Assembly: GCA_013115135.1 (NCBI GenBank)
Contig: JABANP010000188.1
Span: 27,557-91,556 of the forward strand
DNA from: Perkinsus olseni
Taxonomy: Eukaryota > Perkinsozoa > Perkinsida > Perkinsidae
Reading direction: 5' to 3'
Length of the DNA stretch: 64,000 bases
The notes below the pieces were generated by a model, which saw only the letters and a program-made list of their open reading frames with translations, searched no databases and was not told where the DNA came from. Of the stretch, positions 1-9,893 are shown piece by piece. How positions within the stretch are numbered: position 1 is the first letter of the stretch; every line of letters starts with the position of its first letter. The translations under genes were made by a program, and so were the position numbers.

Positions 1-117
1 CAAATGGTGGATTGCGAGGAGTTGTTGAAGGCAGCTGAGGAGAAGGAACAGCAGAACACGGCGGCTACGATGGATAGTGGAGGGCCCGTCAATAAACGTA
101 GGCTCCCTGTTCTCTAA
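1..117 (+). CDS. 3' end of a hypothetical gene (partial)
   Basis: A frame open from the window edge encodes 38 residues and stops at TAA 115-117. The peptide is hydrophilic and helical (EELLKAAEEKEQQN), like a coiled-coil tail. A similar EAA/EER-rich tail closes the gene at 4203-5157, so the two may be related, but the match is too short to prove it. The gene body lies upstream of the window. I do not recognise the family. Confidence 0.45.
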   Translation, partial: QMVDCEELLKAAEEKEQQNTAATMDSGGPVNKRRLPVL

Positions 118-707
118 CTCCTTCTCTCGGTGCGCCTCTTACCTGAAACTTGCACTCGTGAGGCTTATTATAAATATGGTATTAATAATATTGGGGTTTG
201 CTTAACTAATAATACTAAATACTATTATTAATACTGTGTAATACTGCAACCCCCTATCTATGGAGACTGTATTAACTTATGGTATCTATAAGTACTATCA
301 TTGGGTGGTAACCTACTATAGAGTATCAGGATATTTACGATAATCTGTTCTCTTTAATAATGTATAATCTATATAGTAATATTTAATATATTAAGATCCG
401 GGTATAGATCGATCAATTGTCATGTGTGAGAGGTTGCACGGGTGCGAGAAGTGATTCTGTTGGTTCGGCGCTGTCAGTAAGGTCGGGAGTTCGGCTTCCA
501 TCCTGCTGCGGTCGTTCTATCTCAGCTTGCCAGGACTACTATGCGTTCCCAACAGGGTCTCCTTCTAGTTAGAGAGGGACTGGGATCTCTCAGGTTGTGG
601 TGGCCATGGGCCGAAGGGCATCAGAGTTACTAGGAGGTGCCTTTACGCGACCTCGGGCCTCCAACAGCAGCAGCAGCTCAATTCGAATGAGGGTAGGGAA
701 GGGGGAC
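118..707. other. Intergenic, AT-rich first half
   Basis: Positions 150-420 are strongly AT-rich, with repeated TA-steps and TAATA runs, unlike the rest of the window. No frame longer than a few dozen codons with splice signals is visible. It is probably the 3' flank of the preceding gene and the promoter side of the next. Confidence 0.5.
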
Positions 708-811
708 GAAGATACTCTTGGCGTATCTTATGTCGATCCGTGCTAAACATACTCAGCTCGAAGATACTCTTATCGTATCTTATGTTGATTCATGCCAAAC
801 ATGCTCAGATC
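708..811 (+). repeat. Two tandem copies of a 52-bp unit, each with a GT...AG
   Basis: Positions 708-759 and 760-811 are about 85-90% identical. Each copy holds an 18-bp block followed by a 34-bp stretch that begins GTATCTTATG and ends CTCAG, with a C(T/C)AAAC branch-like motif. Read as gene structure, this is a duplicated 18-nt mini-exon plus a 34-nt intron (723-756 and 775-808), directly before the LOTUS exon. The repeat is certain. Splicing is inference. Confidence 0.7.
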
Positions 812-999
812 ACAAAGCGTCTTCCAAGTCCACAGCGAGTCAGTTCCGTCTCCCCACGGACCTCGTCGAGCAGCTGAGAAATCTCGTCCGGGAGCACAGC
901 CTGTCGGACTCCCCCGCGGGCAGGCTGGCCGACTCCTACCGCCGTACCTTTGGCCATCGAGTGCCGGTCCAGGAGTACGGATTCAAAAACTTCGTTGCG
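809..999 (+). CDS. LOTUS/OST-HTH domain exon
   Basis: The frame following the AG at 808 encodes LPTDLVEQLRNLVREH, then LADSYRRTFGHRVP and VQEYGFKNFVA. This is the pattern of the LOTUS (OST-HTH) domain: a helix, a short loop, an 'YRRTFG' helix and a closing 'EYGFKxFVxL' helix. LOTUS domains bind RNA or helicases such as Vasa and occur in RNA-regulatory proteins. The exon probably ends at a GTAGGA donor at 1000. The start codon and downstream exons are not resolved. Acidic and proline-rich open frames at about 1500-1680 and 1800-2170 may belong to the same gene. The domain call is from motif pattern only. Confidence 0.5.
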
Positions 1000-2824
1000 G
1001 TAGGAGGAGGGGTGGGAGGGCTACCGTTTTGTCGTACGAAGTGGCGCGGTTGGAGTGGTAGTAGCCTCGCGCTGGTCGCCCTGAGGGCTCCAGGCTCACG
1101 CCTAGGGTCTAGAGAATAATCGTAAATCATACGAAAGTGTTATGGCAAAAACGAGATTATTTCTGTTGGAATCCCAGACTTTCGCCCGCAGCCCCCCGTA
1201 AAATTGGGAGAACAGGAGAGCTCGCGTCGCGAATCGATCAGCCGGCAAAAGACTTTCCTACCAAACGACCCCAATCGTTGAGCTCGATTCGGGACGACGA
1301 GTTCTACTCCCACACCCGCGGGTTTCATTATAGGAAGATAGATTTTGGTAGCTTTTCGAACTGGATTCAGAGACAGTGTGGTGACATCTGTGTACCCACA
1401 TGTAAACCCTCAGGATGGTTAGGTGTAGCTGTCTCATTCTGCCTCGATATCTCACAGGGGTTATTTTTCCCATCCGGCAGGCCCTGAGTTCGATCCCTGG
1501 GGTGAGCACTTGGGAGGAGAAGCCGCAGCAGATATGGTTTTCCTGGGATACTGAGGAGGATGCTGATGATGACCTCTCACCCCCTCCTCCTGCTGCTGAT
1601 GGTGGTGGTGGTGAGGAATCTAAACCGAGCACAACTGAGAACGATGAAGATGTTTCTATCCACATAGCTGCTTGGGTTGCCGGCCTGGTCCTCACTGATC
1701 ACGGTCATTGGATTAGGTGCCACCGCCTGTGTGTCTGAGTTTATAGTCCACTTAGTTAGCCTCTTCCCGATGTGCTCAGTTAGGAGACTCTCGTGTAGCG
1801 ATGATATGCCATGCAATCAGAATGTTCGCGAGGAAGCTTTTCCTCAGGGTTACATTCGAAAAGGGAAGCTTCTATTTACAGTGTCGTTTTCTAACAGTAC
1901 ACTTGGCTGGTTCTCCTATGGGGATGAATGTTCTTCGCCTTGCTCCTGAATGCAGCACGCCCTGCCCTCAGGCCAGGGCCTCTGTAGGAGCGTTCACTCT
2001 CGTACCGTCTTCCCGGTGTGAGATCCCTGGGATAGTGACTAGATGTGGAGACACTCTTCTGCGCCTCTTCGATGAGGGTTATGGGAAGCTGTACGGGATG
2101 GTAGGGCTGCACCCCACTCGCCGAAGGCAACTCCATATCCCGCCACCCGCTTACTCCTTACTAAATTCGCCTTACTGACCGCCGGCAGGCTGCTGTCAGA
2201 CAGGGGGTCTATGGGAACGAGTAACCACTTTCTTCTCGGAGATGGTACGGATTCTGCTTTGGTGGTCCGCCCGTCCTCATCACGTGTCTCCTCAGTCTTT
2301 TGTTATATGCCTGCCGACCCCAACCTAGTCTCGTCCCTCTGTGCCGCAGCAGCGTCAGTATTCGCTAAAGTCGGCTTTGACTCGACCGGGGATTCCCTAC
2401 CGTAAGTGCAGCTGCCCTCGGCGTACCCGACACAACGCTCTTCCTACTCGATCCCCCCTCCCACCGCCATGAAGATGCTCCTCATCGGCTCCAGGTCGTC
2501 ACCCGACTGTCTTTGTCTGGGAAGACATTTTAGGCGTCAAGATCTGCGCAGCTAGCGTGCCGGTGTATTTGCGATAGATTTCTCGGAAGGTTTGAGTGAA
2601 TTTTTTTCGAGCATTTTCACGCTGCCCTACTGTGAGAGTATCTAATCTATGTAACAACTGCCATTATTGGTAGTGAGTATATACACATCTAGTTAGTATT
2701 TACCCATGCGACCAATTCTGGATCCGCATCCAAGCTGTTTTCCTACGTCACCGTGCCGCGTGAAATTGATCCTCTCGGGCCCTTTCTAGTGTAACCTGGG
2801 GCTTCGGAACCGACTATTAGGTTC
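1000..2824. other. Unresolved region with possible exons and a tRNA T-arm-like motif
   Basis: Several open frames occur on the plus strand. One is an acidic, proline-rich stretch at about 1505-1670 (WEEKPQQIWFSWDTEE, then PPPP and a glycine run). None shows a recognisable domain. At 1486-1509 there is GAGTTCGATCCCTGGGGTGA, which resembles a tRNA T-arm followed by the start of the acceptor stem. It matches the motif in the intron at 54982-55033. The 2400-2820 part holds no convincing frame. Confidence 0.35.
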
Positions 2825-3678
2825 ATGATGTGAGTTCAGTTAGAATGCCAGCTTTGGCCACCCCCTTGGTCTTCGATTCTGTTGGAAGGGTCGTCGTCTT
2901 TTGTGTCAGGTCGGAGGTCTCGATGAGCGTACATCCCCTGGCGGGATATTTGCTCAGGGCGATTTTTATAGCGCTCTCGTTGGCTGCCAATGCGGCTATG
3001 ATGTCCTATTATATAGAAGCCTTACAAAAACGTAGGGTGCCGGGATTGAACCGGGGACCTTCAGTAGTGGTACTTCCCAGGCACAGCCCTGCAAGCTACC
3101 GTCATGAACTTCGGCGGCAACTTCCTGTTCTCCTCTATTTTCGGCGTTATCTTCTTCGGCGAACGGATGAGTCTGACCTGGCTCCTAGGGGCAACATCCA
3201 TCCTTACCGGAGTGGTAAGCTGCTGCTGGGCCGGGAGACACCGAACGACGGAATCTGCTCTTGGTCTTGAGCGGAGCGAAGCCGCTGTAGTCGTCCTATG
3301 GAAAGCGACTATAGCCGCTTCGCTCCGCTCAGAATATGATATTATATTACTGTAATGTTTAGTAGGAGTAGCATAGTAATACATAGTGTCTAGGGTTATC
3401 ATTCTCCAAGATGCGCAATAGGTGTCCTCTTCATTTAAAGTATCGTCGCACGCGATCGCACATTCCCCCGCCGTCGATGCCCCTAAACCAGCGTGGAGGC
3501 ACTCAGTGTCGTCCCCATATGTTCCCCCCCAATTGCAATCGCGCGCGCCTCACTTTAAACTCGCCCAATAAATTGACCAATCAAGCCACTGTTCATGTCT
3601 ACATACGGGTATCTTCCGTAGGTGCTGGTGGCAGCGGGAGGCAGCAGCAAGCAGGCCGCAGAGAAGAAGGAACGGTGA
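2825..3678 (+). CDS. EamA/TMEM42-like small multi-pass membrane protein
   Basis: Proposed exons are 2825-2829, 2910-3031, 3081-3214 and 3622-3678, joined in phase to give 105 residues. Three hydrophobic segments are visible. The signature is that of half-size EamA drug/metabolite-transporter proteins: AANAAMMSYYIEALQK, then ATVMNFGGNFLFSSIFG, FFGERMSLTWLLGA and ILTGVVLVA, ending in a lysine-rich tail (KQAAEKKER). TMEM42 proteins share this layout. They are presumed transporters of the secretory membrane system, and the substrate is unknown. The 5-nt first exon is speculative, and the N-terminus could lie in another exon. The 49-nt second intron carries a tRNA-like motif, and the 407-nt third intron a long hairpin. 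Confidence 0.7.
3032..3080 (+). repeat. 49-nt intron containing a tRNA 3'-half-like sequence (antisense)
   Basis: The donor is GTAGGG and the acceptor CCCAG. The middle reads GCCGGGATTGAACCGGGGAC, the reverse complement of a tRNA T-stem/T-loop (GGTTCAATCCCGGC) with the adjoining variable-arm bases. The intron is fixed by phase: joining 3031 to 3081 restores KRTALQATVMNF in the EamA-like protein. Confidence 0.7.
3268..3331. repeat. Hairpin with 26-nt arms inside an intron
   Basis: Positions 3268-3293 and 3306-3331 are inverted copies with two mismatches and a 12-nt loop. The outer arms hold GCGGAGCGAAGC, a 12-mer that recurs in introns and exons elsewhere in the window (4219, 12402, 34013, 58061, 61546). 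It lies in the third intron of the EamA-like gene. Confidence 0.85.
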
Positions 3679-4045
3679 CGATGTAATCGATTGGCTTAGT
3701 TTCTGCAACCCACTGGCATTGCTTGTGTTCAGCGGAGCGGAGTTTATTCTCCTCGTGAAGATCATCATTTCTCGATGATGCCCCGATGGCTGAGGAGTCT
3801 GAGTCAAGAGGAGATCGAGGACTTGTGGGAGGTGAGCAGTCTACACGCGGTGAGCATGGCCCTCTCGGATCGTCGTCGATGGTCACTCTGGTAAAGCGTA
3901 TGACGCAGTAGAGGTGTTTTTGGTGGATGTCGCTCCTCCGGGAGCTCAGGATCGAATCCAAGGTTGATCATAGTAAGATACGAGTGACCTCGTATCAATC
4001 CTGAGCGCCGCAATCGTTCTACTGTTCTGCGCTCTCACTATGTTA
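3679..4045. other. Intergenic, no supported gene
   Basis: Both strands have open frames of about 100 codons here, but neither shows a domain, a signal peptide or a convincing splice pattern. The minus-strand frame starting near 3961 is serine/arginine-rich and looks like antisense noise. Confidence 0.4.
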
Positions 4046-4107
4046 ATTATAAATACGAAAGACTCATTGAATTTGGTTACCAAATTTGAGTCTTTCGTAT
4101 TTATAAT
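4046..4107. repeat. 62-bp near-complete palindrome
   Basis: Arms of 21 nt (4046-4066 and 4087-4107) are perfect inverted copies. Between them, AATTTGGT at 4070-4077 pairs with ACCAAATT at 4079-4086 around a single T, leaving a 3-nt bulge. Almost the whole element can fold as one stem. It is AT-rich against a GC-balanced background and is not inside a recognised exon. Confidence 0.95.
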
Positions 4108-4202
4108 TTTCAAATTTTGATAGCAACCTTTTTGCCGAGGGATCGTGCTAGTTCTATCCTCCGCCTGGAACAGTCGGTGGTGTATCTCCCTTCCCTTCCG
4201 GC

Positions 4203-5157
4203 GTGGCATTATTCCCAACTTCGCTCCGCTGTATCTGCCTCGACACCGTCCAGTTTCAGTTCTATGTCCGCCATGAAGATAACAAGCCCTCCGCCGAGTG
4301 CTTGCGTGTCCGAGGTGGCTTCGCTGCTCTGCTTCGCTCTCTGTTCGAGCAGGAGGGCGTGCCCTCGCCCTCCGCCGGGCTCGTTGCATGGATTGCTTAC
4401 GACGTCTTCGGGGCTGTCGAGGATGAGATCGAGCACAGGAGCTTTCTGAGGCACTTCAACGAGTAGGTGGCGAATCGAGAAACCGGGATAGCGTAGATCG
4501 ATCGGCACAGGTTCTGGAGTGGCCGGGGTGATCTTGTACCGCAGTATGGCCGTCTTCGAAGCTCCTGGTCTCCTCCAGCGCATGCTGTGCTTGGTCAAAG
4601 GGAAGCCCGGTAGGAGTGGTACTAGACAAAAAGCGGAGGAGAGGGAGCTCTTGACCACGCCCTCGGCAGTGGAAGCTGCACTCAACAGGGTGTCTGCGGT
4701 GGGAACTCAAGCTCATTTGGAGGACTTCCAGAGGCTCACAGAGGTGGATAGGGGCACGTATGAGAGGGATGGGGAGCCTGCCAATGTGCGTAGGAGAACG
4801 CTTGAGAGGGATGGAGAGCCCCTAGAGGTCGGTAGGGTCACCCTTGGGAGGGGTGGGGAGCCCCTAGAGGTCGGTAGGGTCACCCCCGAAAAGGATAGGC
4901 AGCCCCTAGAGGTAGATAGGGTCTCCCTTGAGAGGGATGGGGAGGATGCGTTAGACGGTCCTGTGAAGACGCCAGACTCATTATCGGCCGCGCTCCCGGC
5001 GGCCATCAGAGAATCTGACGAGTCCTGGCCGTCGGGAGAGACTCCGGGCAATGATACACGAGCAGCAGAACGACCTGTGGCGGCTGACGAGGTCGAATGG
5101 AAGGATCTAGAAGTCGCGAGGTTGTTGAAGGAACTGGAGGCGGCGGAGGAGCGGTAG
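4203..5157 (+). CDS. Hypothetical protein with a 14-residue repeat
   Basis: Two exons are likely. The first frame, ending near 4464, encodes RGGFAALLRSLFEQ, AWIAYDVFGAVEDEIEHRSF and LRHFN. Skipping GTAGGTGG...CCGCAG (4465-4544) in phase joins it to MAVFEAPGLLQRMLCLVKGK. The second exon contains about 4.3 copies of a 14-residue unit, roughly ERDGEPLEVGRVTL, encoded by a 42-bp minisatellite. It ends in a charged tail (ARLLKELEAAEER) and a TAG at 5155-5157. The opposite strand is also open over this stretch, a side effect of the repeat. No domain is recognised. The first exon may begin further upstream. Confidence 0.45.
4762..4943 (+). repeat. 42-bp minisatellite (about 4.3 copies) in coding sequence
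   Basis: Units start at 4762, 4804, 4846, 4888 and 4930 (partial). Units 2 and 3 share a long identical block from AGCCCCTAGAGGTCGGTAGG onward. The period is a multiple of three, so copy-number change keeps the frame and adds or removes 14-residue units. Confidence 0.95.
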
Positions 5158-5393
5158 GGGGGGGGAGTGTCCGCCACTCGAGCAGTCAAAGCGGCACCTG
5201 CCCTGTCCAGTACTAGCCGCTCGGGGTTGTTCCCCTACTCGCAGTGGTGTGGCGATATCGGGAACGGTGGGTCGTTCGAGTGCAGCGCAGACTGAGAAGT
5301 AGTGGAGGGCGTAAAAGTTAGGGAAACTCAAGAAATTGCAAGTGTGGTAAGGAATTGGTGATCAATAATGGAGCGGTTCCTAGCGAGAAGCTA

Positions 5394-6422
5394 GAAGGCG
5401 AAACGCTTTGTTCATGAGGGTGATGTTTCCGTCAGGAGGGCAGCCGCTGAGGAAGTGGCGCTGTCGCGGGCGTTGGAGGTGCAGCAGATCTCCAAGAGGC
5501 TTCGGAGGCTCGAGGTGAGCTTGGGATTGGTTACCCCGCTCCGCAGGGGGTCGGCTGCTCAGGAGGCGCTGACTGTCGAGAAGGGCATCTCGGCGAAGCT
5601 TAGGGCAGAACGGCGTGGAGGGAATGGCGATAGTGTAGTAATGGTGGGCGCTTTGAACCTTCCCTGCTGGCTTCGGTAGGGCCCGCCTCGGGTAACCGCG
5701 ATGCTTCCCAACTTTGTGTTGTTCGATCTCTATGACTTCTCTTCACAGACAGCGGCGGTTGAGGATCAACTAGCGGCTCTGCATCGTTCCAGAGCCTGTT
5801 TGGCGACAGCCGTTGCAGCAGCCTCGAGTGCAGTTGCCACCACCGAGGAGGTCTGGGACAGGCCCTCGCAGCTCACCAGCATACTCTTCGAGGTGAACCC
5901 GGGGCTGGGAATCCCAGCTTCAGTGTGGGTCGAGTCGTTACGCTGATTTCGCATGCATCTTTTGATTGGAATGTTGATTGATACATCAGTAGATTCCTCC
6001 CTTCAAAACACGCATGCACTTCGAATTTGAGACGCAACAGCTCCTTGTTAACGGGTGAGTCCCAGTCTTGGCGATTTGCACCAACGAACTGGTTGAAGCA
6101 GTATATCTTTAATCATGAAGAAGATCCACTATCTGGTACTCATGCCATGTAATGTATAATAGAAATTGGTATTAATCATGGTGTGGTATCAATACGGATT
6201 TATTTTATCCCGGGATAAACGCCCCTGCTGGAAGGGGTCTCCGTGCCATCTCCGGTCGCTCTTCAGGTCCTCGACAACGCCAAGACGCTAGCCCAGTCGG
6301 AGAGGGATGACCAGCAGTCTACTTGGCGAGACCTCTTCGTCGACCTCTGCAACATACTGGTGCAGTTGGCCAGGGTAGACAAGAGAGCTCAGCGTCTCGT
6401 CACCACCACCACCAACTCATGA
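5394..6422 (+). CDS. Hypothetical coiled-coil protein, several exons
   Basis: The strand has three exon-like blocks. About 5394-5633 encodes ALSRALEVQQISKRLRRLEV, LTVEKGISAKLRAERRG. About 5750-5900 follows a TTCACAG acceptor and encodes TAAVEDQLAALHRSRACLAT and a long alanine-rich helix. About 6216-6422 encodes VLDNAKTLAQSERDDQQSTW, RDLFVDLCNILVQLARVDKR and a threonine tail, with TGA at 6420-6422. Heptad-like leucines and charges run through all three blocks, suggesting a structural coiled-coil protein. The start codon and a small exon near 6000-6060 are unresolved. No family is recognised. Confidence 0.4.
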
Positions 6423-6917
6423 TACACTGACGTCTCTTCTATACGGACCTAACTGCCTTTGCGTTAACCGTGGGCAGGCTTCTCTCGGATATTTTCGCCC
6501 ATTTAGTATAATCGTTTCGGGGTTCTTCCACTGCTGTAGACGCTCAACCCACCATTCAACAGACAGAGGTGACAGATTGATCAGCAAATCCTAACGATTG
6601 CATCAATCAGGGGAAATGAGTCATTTCTGAGCTCTCGGACCATCCTCTCTTCAATTAGGATACCTCCCTCTCGCCCCCTTTCTGCCGTGATTTGATGCTT
6701 TCAGATGTGCCCGAGGCATCCCTTATTCTCCTTTTGAGTATGACAAAGAGCTTAGTGTCAGCGCTGTCGACCTTTGCAGGAGACTCCACCTCCCTCTGCA
6801 TCTTCGGTGGCGGAGGGGGATCTGATCAAGAGACGGCGAGACTCCTGGCGATTTCACTAGTCAGTACGTCTTCGACTCATCTCGCCCGCCGCTGACGCCC
6901 TACGGTTTCACTTTCAG

Positions 6918-7371
6918 GCTGCCAGAAGCATTCCCTGAAGACCATCACTGTTATTACCGCCTTCGCCGCTCTTTATGACCGAGAAGGCGCGAACCATGAG
7001 AGGGAGATCTTCACGTCTCAATCACGGAGCCAGACCAAGAGAAAGTACCGCGCGCCACGAAATTGACTGTCCTACTGCTGCGTGCCAGGTACACTGGAGA
7101 AGCATTCAAAAGTTGGCAGAAGACCGCTTCTGGAGACTGGGAGTATTCCCAACGGCAGCCTTCCGCGGCTTACTCGGGCAATCAGTGCGTTACATCAATT
7201 TTGAAGGACGGCTCCGATGAAGGCCTCCTGTACACTACCGCCAGCCCAGTTGTCATAGACGGCGTCACGATACAAAGGTAGGCTGCTGGCTGCTACTAAT
7301 CTGGGAGGGAAAATCTCGTTGTTATACCGTACAGATTGTACTCAGAAAATTCGCTTATGCAGTTTGCCTGA
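6918..7371 (+). CDS. Hypothetical gene, 3' exons
   Basis: Three exons join in phase: 6918-7044, 7089-7277 and 7335-7371. The introns are 44 nt (GTACCG...GCCAG) and 57 nt (GTAGGC...ACAG). The product reads KHSLKTITVITAFAALYDRE, then KYTGEAFKSWQKTASGDWEY and GLLYTTASPVVIDGVTIQRL, ending LYSENSLMQFA at TGA 7369-7371. Upstream exons probably lie at 6690-6850, where a glycine-rich and a proline-rich frame overlap, and I could not choose between them. No family is recognised. Confidence 0.45.
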
Positions 7372-7455
7372 GTATATGTATCTGAAGGGATTCCCCATAG
7401 TAGTCCCTTTGGCTCTCGCTAGCGTTCAATCCGAGATGGGGTGGCTGACCGTTGT

Positions 7456-8369
7456 ATGGGGTTTTCAGGCGCTCCTCTGCGGTTGAGTCCGCTAGAAGCT
7501 TCCCTGTCTTCCACTCATTCTCTGCTTCATGTTAGTTACGGCTTGGTTGTGGTCCCGCCATCCGAGACCGAACTTTTTCCAGCTTCACGCGACCTCCTGA
7601 GGCACCTCGTTTGTCCAGCCGACCCCGACGTTGTGGAGCCGATTCTCTTAGTCGACACCGGTGGCGATGGGATGAAGTTTTACACTCAGCGGTCTTTACC
7701 ACCCGTGAGTCCTTGACGCGGAGAATAGACTGTAATCTTTCCACTCAGGGAGCGCCGCGGATGGGCGATGTAGACGTTACCGCTATCTACGGTGGTGTCA
7801 GTGACAGCAGAGACACAGATTCCCTTCGCTTGTGCCTCGACATCTCTCGAAAACGGGATGGGAAGATGGGCTTCCTAGTGGTGGGCCCCTGGTGCCGACG
7901 GCGAGAGCTCCACTCAGGTGAGCTCAGGATTTTCGTGGGAGAACATGACCGCCGTGCTTTCAGGGTCTCAAAAACACCCACGAACTGATACGCCAAAACG
8001 GCTCATTGATTTTGGAAGGGTCCGTGGCGGAGCTCATCGAAGTGATGGAGGATCACACGTCCTTGCCGGAGAGGCATTTGGTATGGAAAAACGCCGAGCC
8101 CAGGGATCGAACCCGCCTCCTATTTCAGCTCAAGCTCTGGCTTAAACCACGCGAATTCAGCACGATTGCTCATATTACCGAAGCCGTGAAGCAGACGTCT
8201 TCCAGTGCAGTGGAGGGTTCAGTCGTCATCAAGCGACGCGGTGTGGCGGTAAGGTTAACCTTACAACATGCGCGCCGTTTTACCTCTTTCTCAGGTCGGG
8301 CCTCGCCCAGCTTCGTTCCTCAGCTCATTCTGGCTGATAAGCGGAGATGTTTTGGAGCAGTTCCTATGA
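7456..8369 (+). CDS. Hypothetical 230-residue protein, five exons
   Basis: The exons are 7456-7704, 7749-7880, 7964-8080, 8129-8248 and 8295-8369. Each length is a multiple of three, so all four introns (44, 83, 48 and 46 nt) are phase 0, which supports the model. The protein includes LLVDTGGDGMKFYTQRSLPP, MGDVDVTAIYGGVSDSRDTD, THELIRQNGSLILEGSVAEL, LIEVMEDHTSLPERH and a C-terminal FLSSFWLISGDVLEQFL. It has no signal peptide. I do not recognise the family. The third intron carries a tRNA-like motif. The start at 7456 is the first in-frame ATG. Confidence 0.55.
8081..8128 (+). repeat. 48-nt intron containing a tRNA T-arm-like sequence (antisense)
   Basis: It begins GTATGG and ends TTTCAG. The core CCAGGGATCGAACCCGCC is the reverse complement of a T-stem/T-loop, GGCGGGTTCGATCCCTGG. 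The flanking exons are in phase 0 on both sides. Confidence 0.65.
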
Positions 8370-9210
8370 TCGTACGATAATGATGGGGACGACGACAAGC
8401 CCACGCAGTTCACTGTCATCACATCCACTACAGCTGTTAGGCTGTGGGTTAGCTACTACTACAGCAATTCAATAATACCAAATTGACCTGCTACGGGAGT
8501 AACGCCAGCTGTTGTGTTTATAGTACCAGTTGCTCTAGGAAGGTGATGAGTTTCGGAAGATGTGGTACGTATCACCCTGAACGTAAAAGGGTTGAATGAT
8601 CAGAATCCATCAGAATTATCTCTCGAAGCATACGGCCAATGACTTGAGACACACAACGTTGTGGGCATGCACTGATAGTCTCGCGGTGACACGTACAACT
8701 TCAAGGTGGCGCGGATGCCCGACCGCCGGCAGAACTCCGCACTTCATATCTGACCCTGTGTTCCATTCATATTAACTCAATCCTTGTGTATGCGTCCACA
8801 CGTCATCTGAGTGATGAGTAAAAATACTTGTCTAGATTCACGCGAAAACCGACGTAAAATCATTGACCTTGCTGCTCGTTCTGGCGCAGTTCAACATCTA
8901 ACCATGTGAAGCCGCGAGAAAGTACTGCAGGCCAGTAACAAAGCACGTCACTACGCTATGGTGAGACGCCGCTCCGCTGCAACTACCCCAAACCGGCGGA
9001 TACCAACCGCTTAGGCCTCAACTGCCAAAACCCCCTACCAGATTGAAAAACTCGAAAAACGACATGATCATCAGAGTGAGATGAAAATGGTATTTAATCA
9101 GACGACAAAGGCTGGAACACATAGTATCAGGACTGTCATCACCGAGGGCAGGAGAACCCTGGTGGGAGGGCAAATTTTTTTCACCATCCGTCAGGGATGC
9201 TCCCTGTCGT
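8370..9210. other. Intergenic between convergent genes
   Basis: No open frame with a domain or splice pattern is visible. It separates the end of the plus-strand gene at 8369 from the 3' end of the minus-strand thioredoxin gene, so it is mainly 3' untranslated and intergenic sequence. Confidence 0.5.
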
Positions 9211-9893
9211 TTACTGACACAACTGCTTAACAATCTCCTCAATCTTCACTGGATCGGCACCGGTTACGCGCTGAACCTGAAATAAATGAAGCATTCATGG
9301 CGATCGCTGAGGTTGGCACTTGAATGACCGAGGGAAAGTCTGCGATAAGGCCACGTCAAAACTGCCCTTACCTCCTTGCCATCCTTATAAAAGGCGAATG
9401 TAGGCACGGACATGACCTTGTTCTCCTGAGCCATATCATCAAAATCGTCGATGTCGACCTTGATGAACGACACTTTATCGTTGTTCTTCGCAAGATTCTC
9501 GATCTGAGAAGGCAGAAATACAAACGACCGAAACATACTGAAGCACGCACGCTCCCATACGAAAGCGCGACCAGAACGAAAGGGGAGGACGAAGTTGTTG
9601 CGGATGAGCTTACATAAGGAGTAACTTGCTTGCAAGGGCCACACCAGCTAGCGGTGAACCATGCAACCTTCAGAGGAGGGTAAGGGGTCGATAATTGCTG
9701 CTTGGCAGCGGCCTCAGACCCGGCAACTGTGACCTAAGTAGGATCAGAAATAAAACTCAACCCGCGCGACATAACCGATAGGAGCCCTCCCGGCAGCCAA
9801 ACTTACTGCAAATCGACGAGCTGCAGGAGCCGCCATTCGAGCGGCAGTAGAAGCAGCGTTGGTAGCAGCAGCCTTCTGTAATGATGCGAGCAT
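9211..9893 (-). CDS. Mitochondrial thioredoxin
   Basis: Four exons on the minus strand (9807-9893, 9614-9733, 9372-9503, 9211-9276) join in phase 0 to give 134 residues. The N-terminal 29 residues (MLASLQKAAATNAASTAARM...) are rich in Ala, Arg, Ser and Thr without acidic residues, a typical mitochondrial presequence. The fold follows: VAWFTASWCGPCKQVTPY with the WCGPC redox centre, KVDIDDFDDMAQENKVMSVP with the cis-proline after 'MSV', then TFAFYKDGKEV and VTGADPVKIEEIVKQL. Thioredoxins reduce protein disulfides by dithiol exchange. All four introns and exons are short and canonical. The start is the first ATG in frame. Confidence 0.93.

Noticed and set aside
3041..3061. Intact tRNA genes at the T-arm-like sites
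   Set aside because: None has an A-box or a 5' half able to complete a cloverleaf within the needed distance. They are T-arm fragments only.
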